Positions 16,772 through 29,510 of a stretch of DNA of 64,000 nucleotides are shown here, piece after piece (the stretch's first letter is position 1; the number at the start of each line of letters is the position of its first letter). Location: positions 62,001 through 126,000 of the forward strand of contig NZ_KI543237.1 in NCBI RefSeq assembly GCF_000496835.1, read 5' to 3'. Origin of the DNA: Thalassobacillus devorans MSP14. Its GTDB lineage: Bacteria > Bacillota > Bacilli > Bacillales > Halobacillaceae. Under the pieces are notes generated by a model that was not told where the DNA came from, ran no database searches, and saw only the letters and a program-made list of their open reading frames with translations. The position numbers were made by a program, and so were the translations under genes.

Positions 16772-17563
16772 TTAAGGAGATGGATCGACTTGGAACCCAT
16801 CCATTGGTAAGGAGAATGAAGGTGATTTCTGACTTCCTGACCCATTATAGAAATCCGGCACTTCTCCCATGATTGTACTTTGATCAACTGGGATATCAGC
16901 GGTCACCACGGTGGTGCGGGTAGAAAACGGGATGACGATCCGCACGTCGACTTCGATATGTATCGTCAATTCAAACATAGCTGCATTGATCCCGTATTCC
17001 GTTATCTTATTTTCCACATTTGACTGCACATAGCCAATAACTTCAAATTGGACCGGTACCCGAGGTCCTAAGTTGGCTAATAGCACATTGTTAGTAGCCT
17101 GACCGATTGGAATTTCAACTAATGTAGGTGATTGCCTTTTATCTTCTGGAGTTTCCTCTTCCTCCTCTTCAAGGGGGACATCCAGTGGAGTTCCAGGATC
17201 TGGTACTTCTCCTCGCTCCATTTGTTTCAAGTAATTCTGAACCCGAAAAGTCGTATTACGTAATACTCGATTTACTACTACCGAATTCCAGCCCATATAT
17301 ACAATGTTCCCACTTTCATCCTTCTCCATTTTTACAAGATCTTCAAAACTGAGATCATCGGCAATCCGTTTACTAACTGCTTCTAGGATGGCATCACGGC
17401 CAAACTGTTGCGTTTTGGTTTCAGCAATCTCTATCAAAGTCGGAGTAATGCCACGATTGATTATCCATAAGCTTAAAAAGGTGAAAAAAATGAAAAAGAT
17501 GAACGTAACTATAAAGATACTGGCCATTGAAGGAGGCCCATGATTTTTCGCATATTTGCCCAA
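16772..17563 (-). CDS. yunB: Sporulation protein YunB
   Basis: A 263-residue protein required for normal sporulation in B. subtilis, where it is expressed in the mother cell; biochemical role unknown. One N-terminal transmembrane segment (about 14-35, ASIFIVTFIFFIFFTFLSLW) anchors it. An acidic run (EEEEEETPEDKR) divides the protein. The family core is LVEIPIGQATNNVLLANLGPR and the YGINAAMFELTIHIEVDVRI region. The gene lies directly next to repeat copy 1, which bounds its 3' side, and is alone in its unit. Confidence 0.9.
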   Translation of the reverse strand: MGKYAKNHGPPSMASIFIVTFIFFIFFTFLSLWIINRGITPTLIEIAETKTQQFGRDAILEAVSKRIADDLSFEDLVKMEKDESGNIVYMGWNSVVVNRVLRNTTFRVQNYLKQMERGEVPDPGTPLDVPLEEEEEETPEDKRQSPTLVEIPIGQATNNVLLANLGPRVPVQFEVIGYVQSNVENKITEYGINAAMFELTIHIEVDVRIVIPFSTRTTVVTADIPVDQSTIMGEVPDFYNGSGSQKSPSFSLPMDGFQVDPSP

Positions 17564-17689
17564 CTGCCATACCCCCTTACCACATCTTATGTAGGGGTGG
17601 AGTGAAATAGTATAAGCCTATCATCGAAAGTCAAAATCCCAGTGAATAATCAACAGTATGAATTGTATGGGAGTCCATACCTAATGGAA

Positions 17690-17725
17690 ATTAGAAAAGC
17701 TCAGAGCTATAGGCTCTAAGCTTTT
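17690..17725 (-). terminator. Terminator of yunC
   Basis: On the minus strand AAAAGCTTAGAGC and GCTCTGAGCTTTT (17725-17713 with 17707-17695) form a 13-bp stem followed by CTAATTT. Confidence 0.82.
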
Positions 17726-17763
17726 TCGGAGTTAATCTTCAACTTTTCAAACTGGGCTATCAT

Positions 17764-18084
17764 TTATGAGGTAGACGCAAGCTTTAACAACGCGTCTTTC
17801 CCTTTCATCCCTGGTTGCCATCCCTTTTCTTTACTGGCATCTGTCACCTTTTCAAGTGGTGCTTCCAACAGTTGTTCAATGGTACGAACACCAAAAGCAC
17901 GGCCGGCAATCACCTTACGATTTGCCAGTTTTTCACTTAATAAATCCACATCAAGAGCAGCACACATGATATAACCCTCATCATTCGATACAATCAGCAA
18001 GTTGGTCTTAGGAAGTGCCACCGTTATTGCAGTAAAGGGGTATTCTTCTATGAAAATCGGTTTTACATTGATGATGGTCCCCAC
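17764..18084 (-). CDS. yunC: YunC family protein (DUF1805)
   Basis: Conserved small protein of unknown function, 106 residues by this start. The family signature is SNDEGYIMCAALDVDLLSEKLANR and GRAFGVRTIEQLLEAPLEKVT. The start is uncertain: a GTG at 18084 is the only standard codon in range, but the purine-rich AAAAAGGA is immediately next to it, and homologues begin a few residues later near INVKP. It is separated from yunD by a terminator. Confidence 0.85.
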   Translation of the reverse strand: MGTIINVKPIFIEEYPFTAITVALPKTNLLIVSNDEGYIMCAALDVDLLSEKLANRKVIAGRAFGVRTIEQLLEAPLEKVTDASKEKGWQPGMKGKDALLKLASTS

Positions 18085-18136
18085 ATCCTTTTTGTTTTAC
18101 CTTATGTGAAAGGCAGTAAAGGTGTGAGTAGAATAT

Positions 18137-18171
18137 GAAAAGCTCTAACGCCTGTTTAAAGCGTTAGAGCT
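18137..18171 (-). terminator. Terminator of yunD
   Basis: A perfect 11-bp stem AGCTCTAACGC/GCGTTAGAGCT (18141-18151 and 18161-18171), followed on the minus strand by TTTTC. Confidence 0.85.
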
Positions 18172-18175
18172 TACA

Positions 18176-19570
18176 TTATTTTTCGCGTTTCAATGTCGCT
18201 ACAAGCAAATCCCTCAATAGTTCGGGCATATAATATTTTTTGTTCTTCGCATATGCAACTTCAGGAAGCAGACGGCCAAAGGTGAATGTATCTGCAGTAG
18301 CAACCTGATACACACCGTCAGGCTTTAATGATTCTCCTTTGAAAAGCACTTCTTGTATCCGTTCATTACCTAGATCATCTTTTTTCGTATGAATTTCAAC
18401 TCCGGAAAACACCATACGCCCAATAACCTCGCCTCGAAAGCCAAACCCTTTCAACTTGACTTCGGTAAACTCTTTAGTATGGGCAGCCCGGATTACTTCA
18501 AGAAGTTCATCTCCATTCAATTCCACCTTACAGGGGTTCATCGGATGTGGGCAGATACGATGGACATCTTCATAACACACCTCGCCGGCACTTAAATGAT
18601 CGAGTAATACACCTGCATTAAGCATCGCAATATCAGCTTCCGTCCATTCTTTTAGCGTATCCACCAAACCTTTCATCAATTTTGTTTCGTGGAACCAGCC
18701 GACTTCTTCCGAGACAGGTAATTGCGTTACGTGCTCTTTCAGATTAGCTGTCGCTTCTTCCTCTATCGCTCGTAAAGCTTCAACAGTGACCTGATCTTTT
18801 GCCATATCTTCGGTAGGGATGGCATAGGCCTCTTTTCCAGTCAGTTCCCCTCGTTCATGGTCCCACTCCAGCATAACTTCTCCAAGGTGTGTACCATGCT
18901 TGCCTGCAGCGGTCAGTAACGTATTTCCGATAAACTCACCACTTCTGAACAAGTGGTGGGTATGCCCTCCTATGATGATGTCTATTTCCTTAAAGCGGCG
19001 GGCTATTTCTTCATCATCATTAATGCCAAGATGTGACAATAAAACGATGATATCTGTTTGTTCGGATAATGCCGAAAGTTCCCGTTCCAGGGTTTCATAC
19101 GGAAGTTCGACACTCCAGCCAAGCATGCTATAAAACAATTGGAAGGGAGCAGTCAAACCAATGACCCCGATTTTCACTCCTTGCTTACTCTCGACCACTT
19201 TATGGTCTTTAAGCCATAAGGGCTGTGGTTCCTTCTCTCTTTTCAAATTGGCACATAACACTTCGAAATCAGCTTCATCATACAATTCGTACAATCCTTC
19301 ACGCGATAAGGTAATACCTTCATTATTTCCAAGGTTGGCAAAATGGTATCCTGCCTGATTCAACAGCTCGACATTCCCTTTTCCCATCAGTCCTTCAGCA
19401 ATGGGATGGAACCTGTCTACATGATCCCCATTATCCAGCAGCCAATAACTTTGGCCCTGTCTTTCCCGTTTATCTTTTTGTTGATTAAAATATCCAATAA
19501 TTTGTGGCCAATTTTCAAAATGGCTGTGAAGATCATTCGTATAATATAAGAATATTTTTTCCTTCATCAT
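18176..19570 (-). CDS. yunD: 5'-nucleotidase/UDP-sugar hydrolase-family metallophosphoesterase (YunD)
   Basis: A 464-residue two-domain phosphoesterase. The N-terminal calcineurin-like domain shows TNDLHSHFE, LDNGDHVDR, LGNNEGIT and GGHTHHLF as the two-metal site; the usual GNHE is GNNE here. The C-terminal 5'-nucleotidase domain has ADIAMLNAGVLL and a substrate-binding region. No signal peptide is visible, unlike the exported nucleotidases, so it is probably cytosolic. The start ATG at 19570 has AAGGAG five bases upstream; TTG 19573 and ATG 19567 are neighbours. yunE ends 9 bases upstream, so the two form an operon. Confidence 0.88.
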   Translation of the reverse strand: MMKEKIFLYYTNDLHSHFENWPQIIGYFNQQKDKRERQGQSYWLLDNGDHVDRFHPIAEGLMGKGNVELLNQAGYHFANLGNNEGITLSREGLYELYDEADFEVLCANLKREKEPQPLWLKDHKVVESKQGVKIGVIGLTAPFQLFYSMLGWSVELPYETLERELSALSEQTDIIVLLSHLGINDDEEIARRFKEIDIIIGGHTHHLFRSGEFIGNTLLTAAGKHGTHLGEVMLEWDHERGELTGKEAYAIPTEDMAKDQVTVEALRAIEEEATANLKEHVTQLPVSEEVGWFHETKLMKGLVDTLKEWTEADIAMLNAGVLLDHLSAGEVCYEDVHRICPHPMNPCKVELNGDELLEVIRAAHTKEFTEVKLKGFGFRGEVIGRMVFSGVEIHTKKDDLGNERIQEVLFKGESLKPDGVYQVATADTFTFGRLLPEVAYAKNKKYYMPELLRDLLVATLKREK

Positions 19571-19579
19571 CAAATCTCC

Positions 19580-20407
19580 TTATCCTATACCCTTCAAAAT
19601 TAATCGAATCGCTACAATTATCAGCATCACTCTAAGAAGCCATTCGACGTACTGTCCTTTCAACACTTTATTCACTTTTGCCCCTAACATGCCACCTAAA
19701 TATGCTCCAGGGATAAAAGCCAGTGTGTATAACCATTCTACATTACCCAATAGGATGTGGGTAACAGAATTAGATATACTCATAAAGAAAATCATAAACA
19801 TCGAGGTAGCTGTGGCTATATGAGCTGGAAAGCCAAATAACAGGATCATAGCCGGCACCATCAAGGAGCCTCCCCCGATTCCAAATAAGCCGGACATCAT
19901 CCCGACTGTAAACGCCAGCAATCCACCAGCATTCGGTGAATAAGCATACCGGTATGTTTCTCCACCAAGTTCCATTTTCCTTTGTATGCCGCCCCGATTT
20001 TTTTCTAATAGAGCTTGATTATTTTTTCTCGGCAGGAAAAATACTCCGAATACGAGTAGCATTAATATCCCGAATAATAGCGAAAACTTCCCGGCAGAAA
20101 AAAACTGATTCAGATAGGAACCCAGAATTCCTCCCGGGACACTGCCAATAAGAAAAATCCATCCACTCTTAAAATCCACCCGCTTACTTTTCATATAGGA
20201 TAACGCGGAGGACATACCTGTAAAAATCATCGTAACAATAGATATTCCTACTATTTTTTGAGGTGTCGCCCAACTGAACGCCTCGAAAGCCTGGCTTAAG
20301 AACAACATGACAGGGACGAGAATGATTCCCCCGCCAAGCCCGGCAATACTCCCGAAAAAAGCCGAAACCAGTCCAATAAGTACAGAAATGATTAAAACGA
20401 ATACCAT
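19580..20407 (-). CDS. yunE: TSUP-family membrane protein (TauE/SafE sulfite exporter type, YunE)
   Basis: A 275-residue membrane protein with about eight helices in two repeated halves. Each half begins with the glycine-rich family motif: FGSIAGLGGGIILVPVML near residue 20 and LFGIGGGSLMVPAMILLFG near residue 175. TSUP proteins move small sulfur-containing or carboxylate anions such as sulfite, sulfonates or thiosulfate; the substrate here is unknown. It is the first gene of the yunE-yunD pair. Nearby suf genes give a loose sulfur context only. Confidence 0.88.
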   Translation of the reverse strand: MVFVLIISVLIGLVSAFFGSIAGLGGGIILVPVMLFLSQAFEAFSWATPQKIVGISIVTMIFTGMSSALSYMKSKRVDFKSGWIFLIGSVPGGILGSYLNQFFSAGKFSLLFGILMLLVFGVFFLPRKNNQALLEKNRGGIQRKMELGGETYRYAYSPNAGGLLAFTVGMMSGLFGIGGGSLMVPAMILLFGFPAHIATATSMFMIFFMSISNSVTHILLGNVEWLYTLAFIPGAYLGGMLGAKVNKVLKGQYVEWLLRVMLIIVAIRLILKGIG

Positions 20408-20509
20408 TTTTTCACATCCATATTACATTTTCATACTAACATATCATTGTTTATGTAGAGCATGGAAGAGATTATAAACTCTTTTCCATACCCATACCCG
20501 TTAAGAAAC

Positions 20510-20549
20510 AAGAAAAACCGTGCTGCTGATTCATATCAGCAGCACGGTT
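20510..20549 (-). terminator. Terminator of the suf operon
   Basis: On the minus strand AACCGTGCTGCTGA and TCAGCAGCACGGTT (20549-20536 with 20529-20516) form a perfect 14-bp stem followed by TTTCTTG, about 30 bases past the sufB stop. Confidence 0.92.
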
Positions 20550-20575
20550 CATTTTAAATTGAAAGTTATCGGGGA

Positions 20576-21973
20576 TTAACCGATGGAACCTTCCATTTCG
20601 AACTTAATCAGACGGTTCATTTCAACTGCATATTCCATTGGCAGCTCTTTAGTAAATGGCTCGATGAAGCCCATGACGATCATTTCTGTTGCTTCTTCTT
20701 CAGAAATACCGCGGCTCATCAGATAGAAGAGCTGCTCTTCAGAAACTTTGGATACTTTCGCTTCGTGCTCTAACGAAATATTCTCGTTCATGATTTCGTT
20801 ATAAGGGATAGTATCAGAAGTTGACTGATTATCCATGATAAGGGTATCACATTCAACGTTGGAACGTGCGCCTTCTGCTTTACGTCCGAATTGCACAATA
20901 CCACGATACGTTACTTTACCACCATGCTTGGAAATAGATTTAGAAACGATGGAAGAAGACGTATTTGGTGCCAGGTGAATCATTTTAGCACCGGCATCCT
21001 GATGCTGTCCTTTACCTGCCAGAGCGATGGACAATGTCATACCGCGGGCACCTTCGCCCTTCAGGATAACTGCTGGGTATTTCATTGTCAGCTTGGAACC
21101 AAGGTTACCATCCACCCATTCCATAGTTGCATTGGCATCCGCAGTAGCACGCTTTGTAACGAGGTTATAGACGTTGTTCGCCCAGTTCTGGATCGTAGTA
21201 TAACGGCAATACGCATTTTTCTTAACAAAGATTTCAACTACTGCACTATGCAGGGAGTTTGTTGTATAGACAGGAGCTGTACAACCTTCTACATAGTGGA
21301 CAGAAGCGTCTTCGTCAACGATAATCAACGTACGCTCAAACTGCCCCATATTTTCTGAATTGATTCGGAAGTAAGCTTGTAGTGGCGTATCCACTTTAAC
21401 ACCTTTTGGTACATAGATGAAAGAACCACCGGACCATACCGCAGAGTTCAATGCAGAAAACTTATTATCAGAGGGAGGAATTACTTTTCCGAAATACTCT
21501 CTGAAAAGTTCTTCGTCCTCTTTCAAAGCAGAGTCTGTATCTTTAAAGATGATTCCCTGTTTTTCCAAATCTTCTTGCATATTGTGGTAAACCACTTCAG
21601 ATTCATACTGTGCAGATACACCTGCAAGGTACTTCTGTTCTGCTTCAGGGATACCCAATTTATCAAACGTATTCTTGATTTCTTCCGGTACTTCATCCCA
21701 GGAACGTTCAGAGCGTTCAGACGGTTTTACATAGTAAGTGATTTCATCGAAATCAAGTTCGGCAAGATCCCCGCCCCACTGAGGCATCGGCATTTTGTAA
21801 AAATGCTCCAATGACTTCAAACGGAAGTCAAGCATCCATTCCGGCTCTTCTTTATAACGGGAAATTTCCTCAACGACTTCTTTTGTCAGTCCCCTTTGAG
21901 TACGGAAAATTGAAACATCCTTCTCATGAAACCCATATTTATAATCTTCGATTTCTGGCGCCTTTTTGGCCAT
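20576..21973 (-). CDS. sufB: Fe-S cluster assembly scaffold subunit SufB
   Basis: Scaffold of the SufBCD complex on which clusters are built. It is 465 residues from the ATG at 21973, which has GGAGG nine bases upstream; a TTG two codons earlier is too close. Typical SufB segments include the N-terminal [18 protein letters not shown], the beta-helix core with [19 protein letters not shown], and the C-terminal [20 protein letters not shown]. The conserved cysteine in VECDTL is the sulfur-accepting position by homology. Last gene of sufCDSUB. Confidence 0.96.
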   Translation of the reverse strand: MAKKAPEIEDYKYGFHEKDVSIFRTQRGLTKEVVEEISRYKEEPEWMLDFRLKSLEHFYKMPMPQWGGDLAELDFDEITYYVKPSERSERSWDEVPEEIKNTFDKLGIPEAEQKYLAGVSAQYESEVVYHNMQEDLEKQGIIFKDTDSALKEDEELFREYFGKVIPPSDNKFSALNSAVWSGGSFIYVPKGVKVDTPLQAYFRINSENMGQFERTLIIVDEDASVHYVEGCTAPVYTTNSLHSAVVEIFVKKNAYCRYTTIQNWANNVYNLVTKRATADANATMEWVDGNLGSKLTMKYPAVILKGEGARGMTLSIALAGKGQHQDAGAKMIHLAPNTSSSIVSKSISKHGGKVTYRGIVQFGRKAEGARSNVECDTLIMDNQSTSDTIPYNEIMNENISLEHEAKVSKVSEEQLFYLMSRGISEEEATEMIVMGFIEPFTKELPMEYAVEMNRLIKFEMEGSIG

Positions 21974-22006
21974 AATCAAAAACCTCCTTTTGGTGTTATA
22001 CCGTGA

Positions 22007-24973
<2,967 letters not shown>

Positions 24974-24991
24974 GGTATCCCTCCTATCTGT

Positions 24992-25777
24992 TTACGCTTT
25001 TTGACCTACAGTTTCATCTTCAATTCCAAGCTCCTGCTTGATCCAGTCATAACCTTCGTCTTCCAGACGTTGAGCCAGTTCCGGCCCCCCGGACTTCACA
25101 ATGCGGCCCTTCATCATGACGTGTACTTTATCAGGAGTAATATAGTTCAATAGACGTTGATAGTGAGTGATGATCAAGCAGCCGAAGTTGTCATCACGCA
25201 TCTGGTTAATTCCTTTAGAGACGACTTTCAAGGCATCGATATCCAAACCAGAGTCAATCTCATCCAGGATAGCAATAGCAGGCTTAAGCATCATCAATTG
25301 AAGGATTTCATTACGCTTCTTCTCGCCACCGGAGAACCCTTCGTTAAGATAACGCTGGGCCATGTTCTTATCCATCTCTAATAAGTCCATTGTGCCGTCC
25401 ATCTCTTTGATGAATTTCATCAAAGAAATCTCATCGCCTTCTTCACGGCGGGCATTGATGGAAGAGCGTAGAAAGTCAGAGTTTGTTACCCCACTGATTT
25501 CGCTTGGATACTGCATTGCAAGGAATAGACCCGCTTGTGCGCGTTCATCCACTTCCATTTCCAATACATCTTTACCATCAATATAAACTTCACCTTCTGT
25601 AATTTCATATTTCGGGTGACCCATGATCGCTGATGCCAATGTAGATTTCCCTGTTCCGTTCGGACCCATAACTGCGTGGAATTCTCCACCGTTTATAGTC
25701 AAATTGACACCTGTTAAAATTTCTTCACCTTCGATCGCTACGTGAAGATTTTTGATTTCTAAAGTTGATCCTGCCAT
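24992..25777 (-). CDS. sufC: SufC, ABC-type ATPase of the SUF system
   Basis: ATPase that drives conformational change of SufBD. It is 261 residues from the ATG at 25777 (GGAGG eight bases upstream). ABC motifs in order: Walker A GPNGTGKST (residues about 38-46), Q-loop LAMQYPSEISGV, signature FSGGEKKRNEI, Walker B AILDEIDSGLDID and the H-loop IITHYQRL. It is the first gene of the operon, behind a sigma-A-like promoter. Confidence 0.97.
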   Translation of the reverse strand: MAGSTLEIKNLHVAIEGEEILTGVNLTINGGEFHAVMGPNGTGKSTLASAIMGHPKYEITEGEVYIDGKDVLEMEVDERAQAGLFLAMQYPSEISGVTNSDFLRSSINARREEGDEISLMKFIKEMDGTMDLLEMDKNMAQRYLNEGFSGGEKKRNEILQLMMLKPAIAILDEIDSGLDIDALKVVSKGINQMRDDNFGCLIITHYQRLLNYITPDKVHVMMKGRIVKSGGPELAQRLEDEGYDWIKQELGIEDETVGQKA

Positions 25778-25829
25778 AACTGATACCTCCATATCTATTG
25801 TGAATCATTTTTGATAAAAGGATCCTAAT

Positions 25830-25851
25830 CCATTCTCAATCTATTCTCATT
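25830..25851 (-). promoter_or_regulatory. Tandem 11-bp direct repeat in the sufC leader
   Basis: On the plus strand CATTCTCAATC and TATTCTCATTA follow each other directly between the suf promoter and the sufC ribosome site. A regulator site here (for example for the SufR-like protein) is only a guess from position. Confidence 0.3.
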
Positions 25852-25854
25852 ACA

Positions 25855-25883
25855 ATCTTATATCATTTCGAAACTGTTATCAA
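25855..25883 (-). promoter_or_regulatory. Candidate sigma-A promoter of the suf operon
   Basis: TTGATA (complement of 25878-25883), 17-base spacer and TAAGAT (complement of 25855-25860), about 80 bases before sufC. Confidence 0.65.
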
Positions 25884-25982
25884 CTTTTTTCACTGTATAT
25901 ACCAGACTTTCTAAACCATTAGGTTTAAAAAATCTACTTTATTAGGATAACACGGACTTTCCTTATTATATAGGTATAAACC

Positions 25983-26016
25983 AAAAAAATCAGGTGGTTT
26001 GCTGCCACCTGATTTT
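25983..26016 (-). terminator. Terminator of the 26.0-kb small gene
   Basis: On the minus strand AAAATCAGGTGG and CCACCTGATTTT (26016-26005 with 25997-25986) form a perfect 12-bp stem followed by TTTGG, ten bases past the stop of the small gene. Confidence 0.88.
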
Positions 26017-26025
26017 CCTAATTTA

Positions 26026-26217
26026 TTATTTATGCAATTGACGATCTACTTCAGCCACTATTTTGCGGCTTTGTTCGTAATCTTTTTGACGACGCTTTTC
26101 AACTTTTAACCGCTGATCTAACTTGTTGCTATATTCCGCATAGCCAATTCCGTGGGATTGCTGCATAGCTTTCTCCATTTCGGAAGTATAATTCAGCTTA
26201 AGTTGGTCGTTAATAAT
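26026..26217 (-). CDS. Small basic/helical protein, probable ATT start
   Basis: Not recognised. Up to 63 residues, reading (I/M)INDQLKLNYTSEMEKAM... and ending VAEVDRQLHK; the C-terminal half (QRLKVEKRRQKDYEQSRK) is a charged helix. AAAGGA stands seven bases before an ATT at 26217, while the first in-frame ATG (26178, 50 residues) lacks a ribosome site. A strong terminator ten bases past the stop supports a real gene. It is transcribed toward the suf promoter and has its own leader. Start choice is the main doubt. Confidence 0.55.
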   Translation of the reverse strand: MINDQLKLNYTSEMEKAMQQSHGIGYAEYSNKLDQRLKVEKRRQKDYEQSRKIVAEVDRQLHK

Positions 26218-26401
26218 AAATCAATCCTTTCGGTTTTTGTATGCTATTAAGTGTAGCACAGGTATATTACCCTGACCAAAGCGCATTTAAACCAAAATAA
26301 CGGGATGGTATACTAATTGTATTTTTATACAACATTTAACAGGGCACCAAGGATATATAATCAAATTTGCTCCTCGTTGCTCCATTTTGCTCGAATTATA
26401 C

Positions 26402-26767
26402 TTAATGTTGCAAATTTTGCAACTCTTGATACGCTTCTTGTACTAAAGTGACAGCCTGACTCATTGCAGCGCCGCCCCCAAAGGCAGCAGAAACGCCACA
26501 GGCCTCCATGATTTCTTTCTCGCTCGCTCCCTGATCAATACATCCTTTAGTGTGATAGATCATACAATACTCATCTTGAGCAACAACGCTAATACCTAGT
26601 GCGATCAGCTGCTTTTCCTTTTCTGAAAGTTCACCAGCCTCAAAGGCTGCTTCCGTAAAAGCGTTGAAATGATGTGCAATCTCTGGCATTTTCTCAGTAA
26701 ATGTTCCAATACCATGCTTATATTCTTGGAGATATGCTTCTGTGAATGTCATTTTTTGTTCTTCCAT
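26402..26767 (-). CDS. yurZ: AhpD/carboxymuconolactone decarboxylase-family protein (YurZ)
   Basis: A 121-residue all-helical protein of the CMD/AhpD family. The redox motif is visible in EYCMIYHTKGCIDQG: Cys68, His72 and Cys76, in the ExxCxxxHxxxC arrangement. Such proteins act as alkylhydroperoxidase-like disulfide reductases or decarboxylases; the reaction here is unknown. The ATG at 26767 follows GGGAGG by seven bases. It lies between suf and the methionine importer, as in B. subtilis. Confidence 0.88.
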   Translation of the reverse strand: MEEQKMTFTEAYLQEYKHGIGTFTEKMPEIAHHFNAFTEAAFEAGELSEKEKQLIALGISVVAQDEYCMIYHTKGCIDQGASEKEIMEACGVSAAFGGGAAMSQAVTLVQEAYQELQNLQH

Positions 26768-26854
26768 AAAAAAACCTCCCAGGAATAAATACATATTAAT
26801 GCTAGTATTAGCAAAAACATGGTTACTATCCTGGGAGGAAACTGTTAAAAAATG

Positions 26855-27700
26855 TTATTTTGAACCATCTACGGGTACTATCGCTCCATCATATTCTTCT
26901 TTCATAAATGTTTGGATTTCTTCGGACCGTAATACTTCTACAAGTTTCTTTAATGCTTCTGAGTCTTTATCTTCACTTTGAGCTGCGATGACATTTACAT
27001 AAGGTGATTCAGACCCTTCAAGAATAAGAGCATCTTCACTAGGATTCAGACCAGCTTCAATTGCATAGTTGGTATTGATAGCAACTAAAGCATCTTCTTC
27101 ACGCTTATAGTTGGATGGGAGAAGTTCTGCATTGATACCATCGTCAAATTTCAGGTTTTTCGGATTTTCAACGATATCTTTGATGGTAGCATCTACCTTC
27201 TTCACATCTTCATCCAGCTTGATTAGTCCTTCTCTTTCTAATAAGGAAAGAATACGTCCATGATCCGCAACGGAACGACTTAGTAATACATTGGTTCCCT
27301 CGGGCACCTCATCCACACTTTTGATGTTTTTAGAATAAATCCCCATCGGTTCAATATGAATCCCGCCGAGGTTGACAAAGTCATAGCCATTTTCAGCCAT
27401 TTGTGTTTCCAGATAGGGAATGTGCTGGAAATAATTCGCATCAATCCGTCCTTCTGCCAGGTCTTTGTTAGGTAAAACATAATCCTGGTACTCTTCAATC
27501 TTTAGTTCAATACCTTTCTCTTTAAGAAGCGGTTTTGCTTCCTGAAGTACTTCCGCATGAGGGACGGAAGTAGCCCCTACTTTAATTTCCTTTTTATCTG
27601 AAGATGATTCATTCGAGCCAGAGTCTTCACCTGAGCTGCCGCACGCAGTCAGCACTACTACTAATAATCCTGCTATAATACCTGTTAACCATTTTTTCAT
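26855..27700 (-). CDS. metQ: Methionine ABC importer, substrate-binding lipoprotein MetQ
   Basis: NlpA-family binding protein that delivers D/L-methionine to MetNI. It is 281 residues with a signal peptide and the lipobox LTACG (Cys20), a short Ser/Asp-rich linker, then the binding domain with KVGATSVPHAEVLQEAKPLL and DLAEGRIDANYFQHIPYL, both typical of MetQ. A weak Shine-Dalgarno (GGAGAAGG) precedes the ATG. It is the last gene of the SAM-riboswitch-controlled metNIQ operon. Confidence 0.95.
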   Translation of the reverse strand: MKKWLTGIIAGLLVVVLTACGSSGEDSGSNESSSDKKEIKVGATSVPHAEVLQEAKPLLKEKGIELKIEEYQDYVLPNKDLAEGRIDANYFQHIPYLETQMAENGYDFVNLGGIHIEPMGIYSKNIKSVDEVPEGTNVLLSRSVADHGRILSLLEREGLIKLDEDVKKVDATIKDIVENPKNLKFDDGINAELLPSNYKREEDALVAINTNYAIEAGLNPSEDALILEGSESPYVNVIAAQSEDKDSEALKKLVEVLRSEEIQTFMKEEYDGAIVPVDGSK

Positions 27701-27720
27701 AACTATCCTTCTCCTTTTAT

Positions 27721-28389
27721 TTATCTTTTATCTAATGAACGTGTCAGGAAGTCCCCGATGAATTGGAAAATGAACACGATGAGGACAATTAACACAGTAC
27801 ATACAAATACCACATCAAAATCACTACGCTGGAAACCATAAAAGTAAGCGAAGTCGCCTAAACCACCTGCGCCGATCACACCTGCTACTGCAGTGTAGCC
27901 AATCAGAGCGATGGCTGTCACCGTAAGACCCGATACAAGGGCTGGCATGGATTCTTTTAAAAGTACTTTGAAGATAATCGTTGAATTTTTAGCCCCCATG
28001 GATTTTGCTGCTTCAATTACTCCTCTATCAACTTCTCTTAAAGCTATTTCAACCAGTCTGCCGTAAAAAGGGGCAGCCCCAATGATCAAAGCCGGTAATG
28101 CAGCTTTAGGTCCACGAATCGTTCCCATCAGAAAGTCAGTAAAAGGGAATAACAAAAGTATTAAAATTATAAAAGGGATTGCACGGAACACATTTACAAA
28201 CGCAGCCGTAATCCAATTAAGGACCTTATTTTCCCATAATCCTCCGGGTCGGGATAAATACAACAAAAGACCAAGTATTATGCCTAGAAACATTGTTCCA
28301 ATTACAGATATGATGGTCATGTATAATGTCTCATTGGTAGCAGTGATCATATCCTGTATCTCCACATTAGGGAATAATTTATTGAACAT
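27721..28389 (-). CDS. metI: Methionine ABC importer permease MetI
   Basis: A 222-residue permease with five to six helices. The EAA loop that contacts MetN is visible as [29 protein letters not shown]. The first 30 residues and [19 protein letters not shown] are typical of MetI. Its ATG overlaps the metN 3' end by 11 bases, so translation is coupled. In B. subtilis the equivalent is yusB (metP); the name MetI is used here to avoid confusion with the NSS importer at 12.5 kb. Confidence 0.95.
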   Translation of the reverse strand: MFNKLFPNVEIQDMITATNETLYMTIISVIGTMFLGIILGLLLYLSRPGGLWENKVLNWITAAFVNVFRAIPFIILILLLFPFTDFLMGTIRGPKAALPALIIGAAPFYGRLVEIALREVDRGVIEAAKSMGAKNSTIIFKVLLKESMPALVSGLTVTAIALIGYTAVAGVIGAGGLGDFAYFYGFQRSDFDVVFVCTVLIVLIVFIFQFIGDFLTRSLDKR

Positions 28390-29407
28390 TCGAGATCACC
28401 TCCACTTCTACAGAAGTGTCCTGGATATAGGCTTTAGCTTTTTCAATTTCCTTCTGATCGCCTTCTACGTGGACGAACAATGTACCGTACGCACCTTTTT
28501 GAGTCTGGGTGATTTTCCCATGCAAAATATTCAAATCAATGCTAAACTTCCTGGAAAGTTCGCTAATCAATGCCTGATTCGTACTTTCCCCTACAAAATG
28601 CAGGCGCAATACTTTACCTGACTTATAATTCTCTTGTATCAAATCAAGTGAATGGTCTTGATCAGGGTCTCCCATTACTTGATCCACAAATTTTTTAGTT
28701 ACCGGACGCTTAGGGTGCAGGAAGACATCTAAAACATCCCCCTGCTCTACCACTTTCCCACTTTCCATTACTGCGACGCGATGGCATATCTTTCTGATTA
28801 CATGCATTTCATGGGTAATCAATATAATCGTAAGCCCCAGCTTTTCATTGATATCTACTAATAAATCAAGAATCGAGTCGGTTGTTTCAGGATCCAGTGC
28901 AGATGTCGCTTCATCGCATAATAACACTTTCGGTTTATTAGCGAGCGCCCGAGCAATCCCCACGCGTTGTTTCTGTCCTCCACTTAGTTGGGAAGGATAA
29001 GCATTTTCTCGACCTTTCAAGCCAACCAGCTCAACCAACTCTTTAACCCGCTCCTCTCTTTTTTCTTTTGGAACTTTAGCTATTTCTAATGGAAAAGCAA
29101 TATTATCTTTGACCGTACGTGACCAGAGCAGGTTGAAATGCTGGAAAATCATCCCGATCTCCTGTCGGGCGAGTCGTAAATCATTCTTTTTCATACCGGT
29201 TATTTCTTGATTATCGATCGTAATCGAACCTGATGTAGGATCTTCAAGACGATTCAATAAACGAATGAATGTACTTTTACCTGCCCCACTATATCCGATG
29301 ACCCCATAAATCTCTCCGGATTGTATGTCCAAATCAAGATTGTCCACTGCCATGACATCCTGATCTTTTGTATGAAAGACTTTTGTCAGTTCTTTGATTG
29401 AAATCAT
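28379..29407 (-). CDS. metN: Methionine ABC importer ATPase MetN
   Basis: A 342-residue ATPase. Walker [11 protein letters not shown]-loop [13 protein letters not shown], signature [15 protein letters not shown], Walker [14 protein letters not shown] and H-loop [10 protein letters not shown] are present. A C-terminal NIL regulatory domain (about 265-340) binds methionine and inhibits transport in homologues. The start at [12 protein letters not shown] (29407) has AGGAGG nine bases upstream; a longer frame reaches into the leader without a ribosome site. First gene after the SAM riboswitch. Confidence 0.96.
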   Translation of the reverse strand: MISIKELTKVFHTKDQDVMAVDNLDLDIQSGEIYGVIGYSGAGKSTFIRLLNRLEDPTSGSITIDNQEITGMKKNDLRLARQEIGMIFQHFNLLWSRTVKDNIAFPLEIAKVPKEKREERVKELVELVGLKGRENAYPSQLSGGQKQRVGIARALANKPKVLLCDEATSALDPETTDSILDLLVDINEKLGLTIILITHEMHVIRKICHRVAVMESGKVVEQGDVLDVFLHPKRPVTKKFVDQVMGDPDQDHSLDLIQENYKSGKVLRLHFVGESTNQALISELSRKFSIDLNILHGKITQTQKGAYGTLFVHVEGDQKEIEKAKAYIQDTSVEVEVISNVQ

Positions 29408-29448
29408 TTCGTGATGCCTCCTACAAGCATTTTTCATGCTCTTAGAAT

Positions 29449-29488
29449 TAAAAAAACGCCTTTTCTGCTTACGAGAACAGAAAGGCGC
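29449..29488 (-). terminator. SAM riboswitch terminator
   Basis: On the minus strand GCGCCTTTCTGTTC pairs with AAGCAGAAAAGGCG-type sequence and is followed by TTTTTTTAATT, about 45 bases before the metN ATG. Confidence 0.88.
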
Positions 29489-29510
29489 TTATGTATCAAG
29501 CTGCTCCGTT

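Noticed and set aside
20891-21358. Long open frame (about 155 codons) on the plus strand inside sufB
   Set aside because: It is the shadow of sufB, which has full family motifs on the other strand; no ribosome site or recognisable domain in the shadow.
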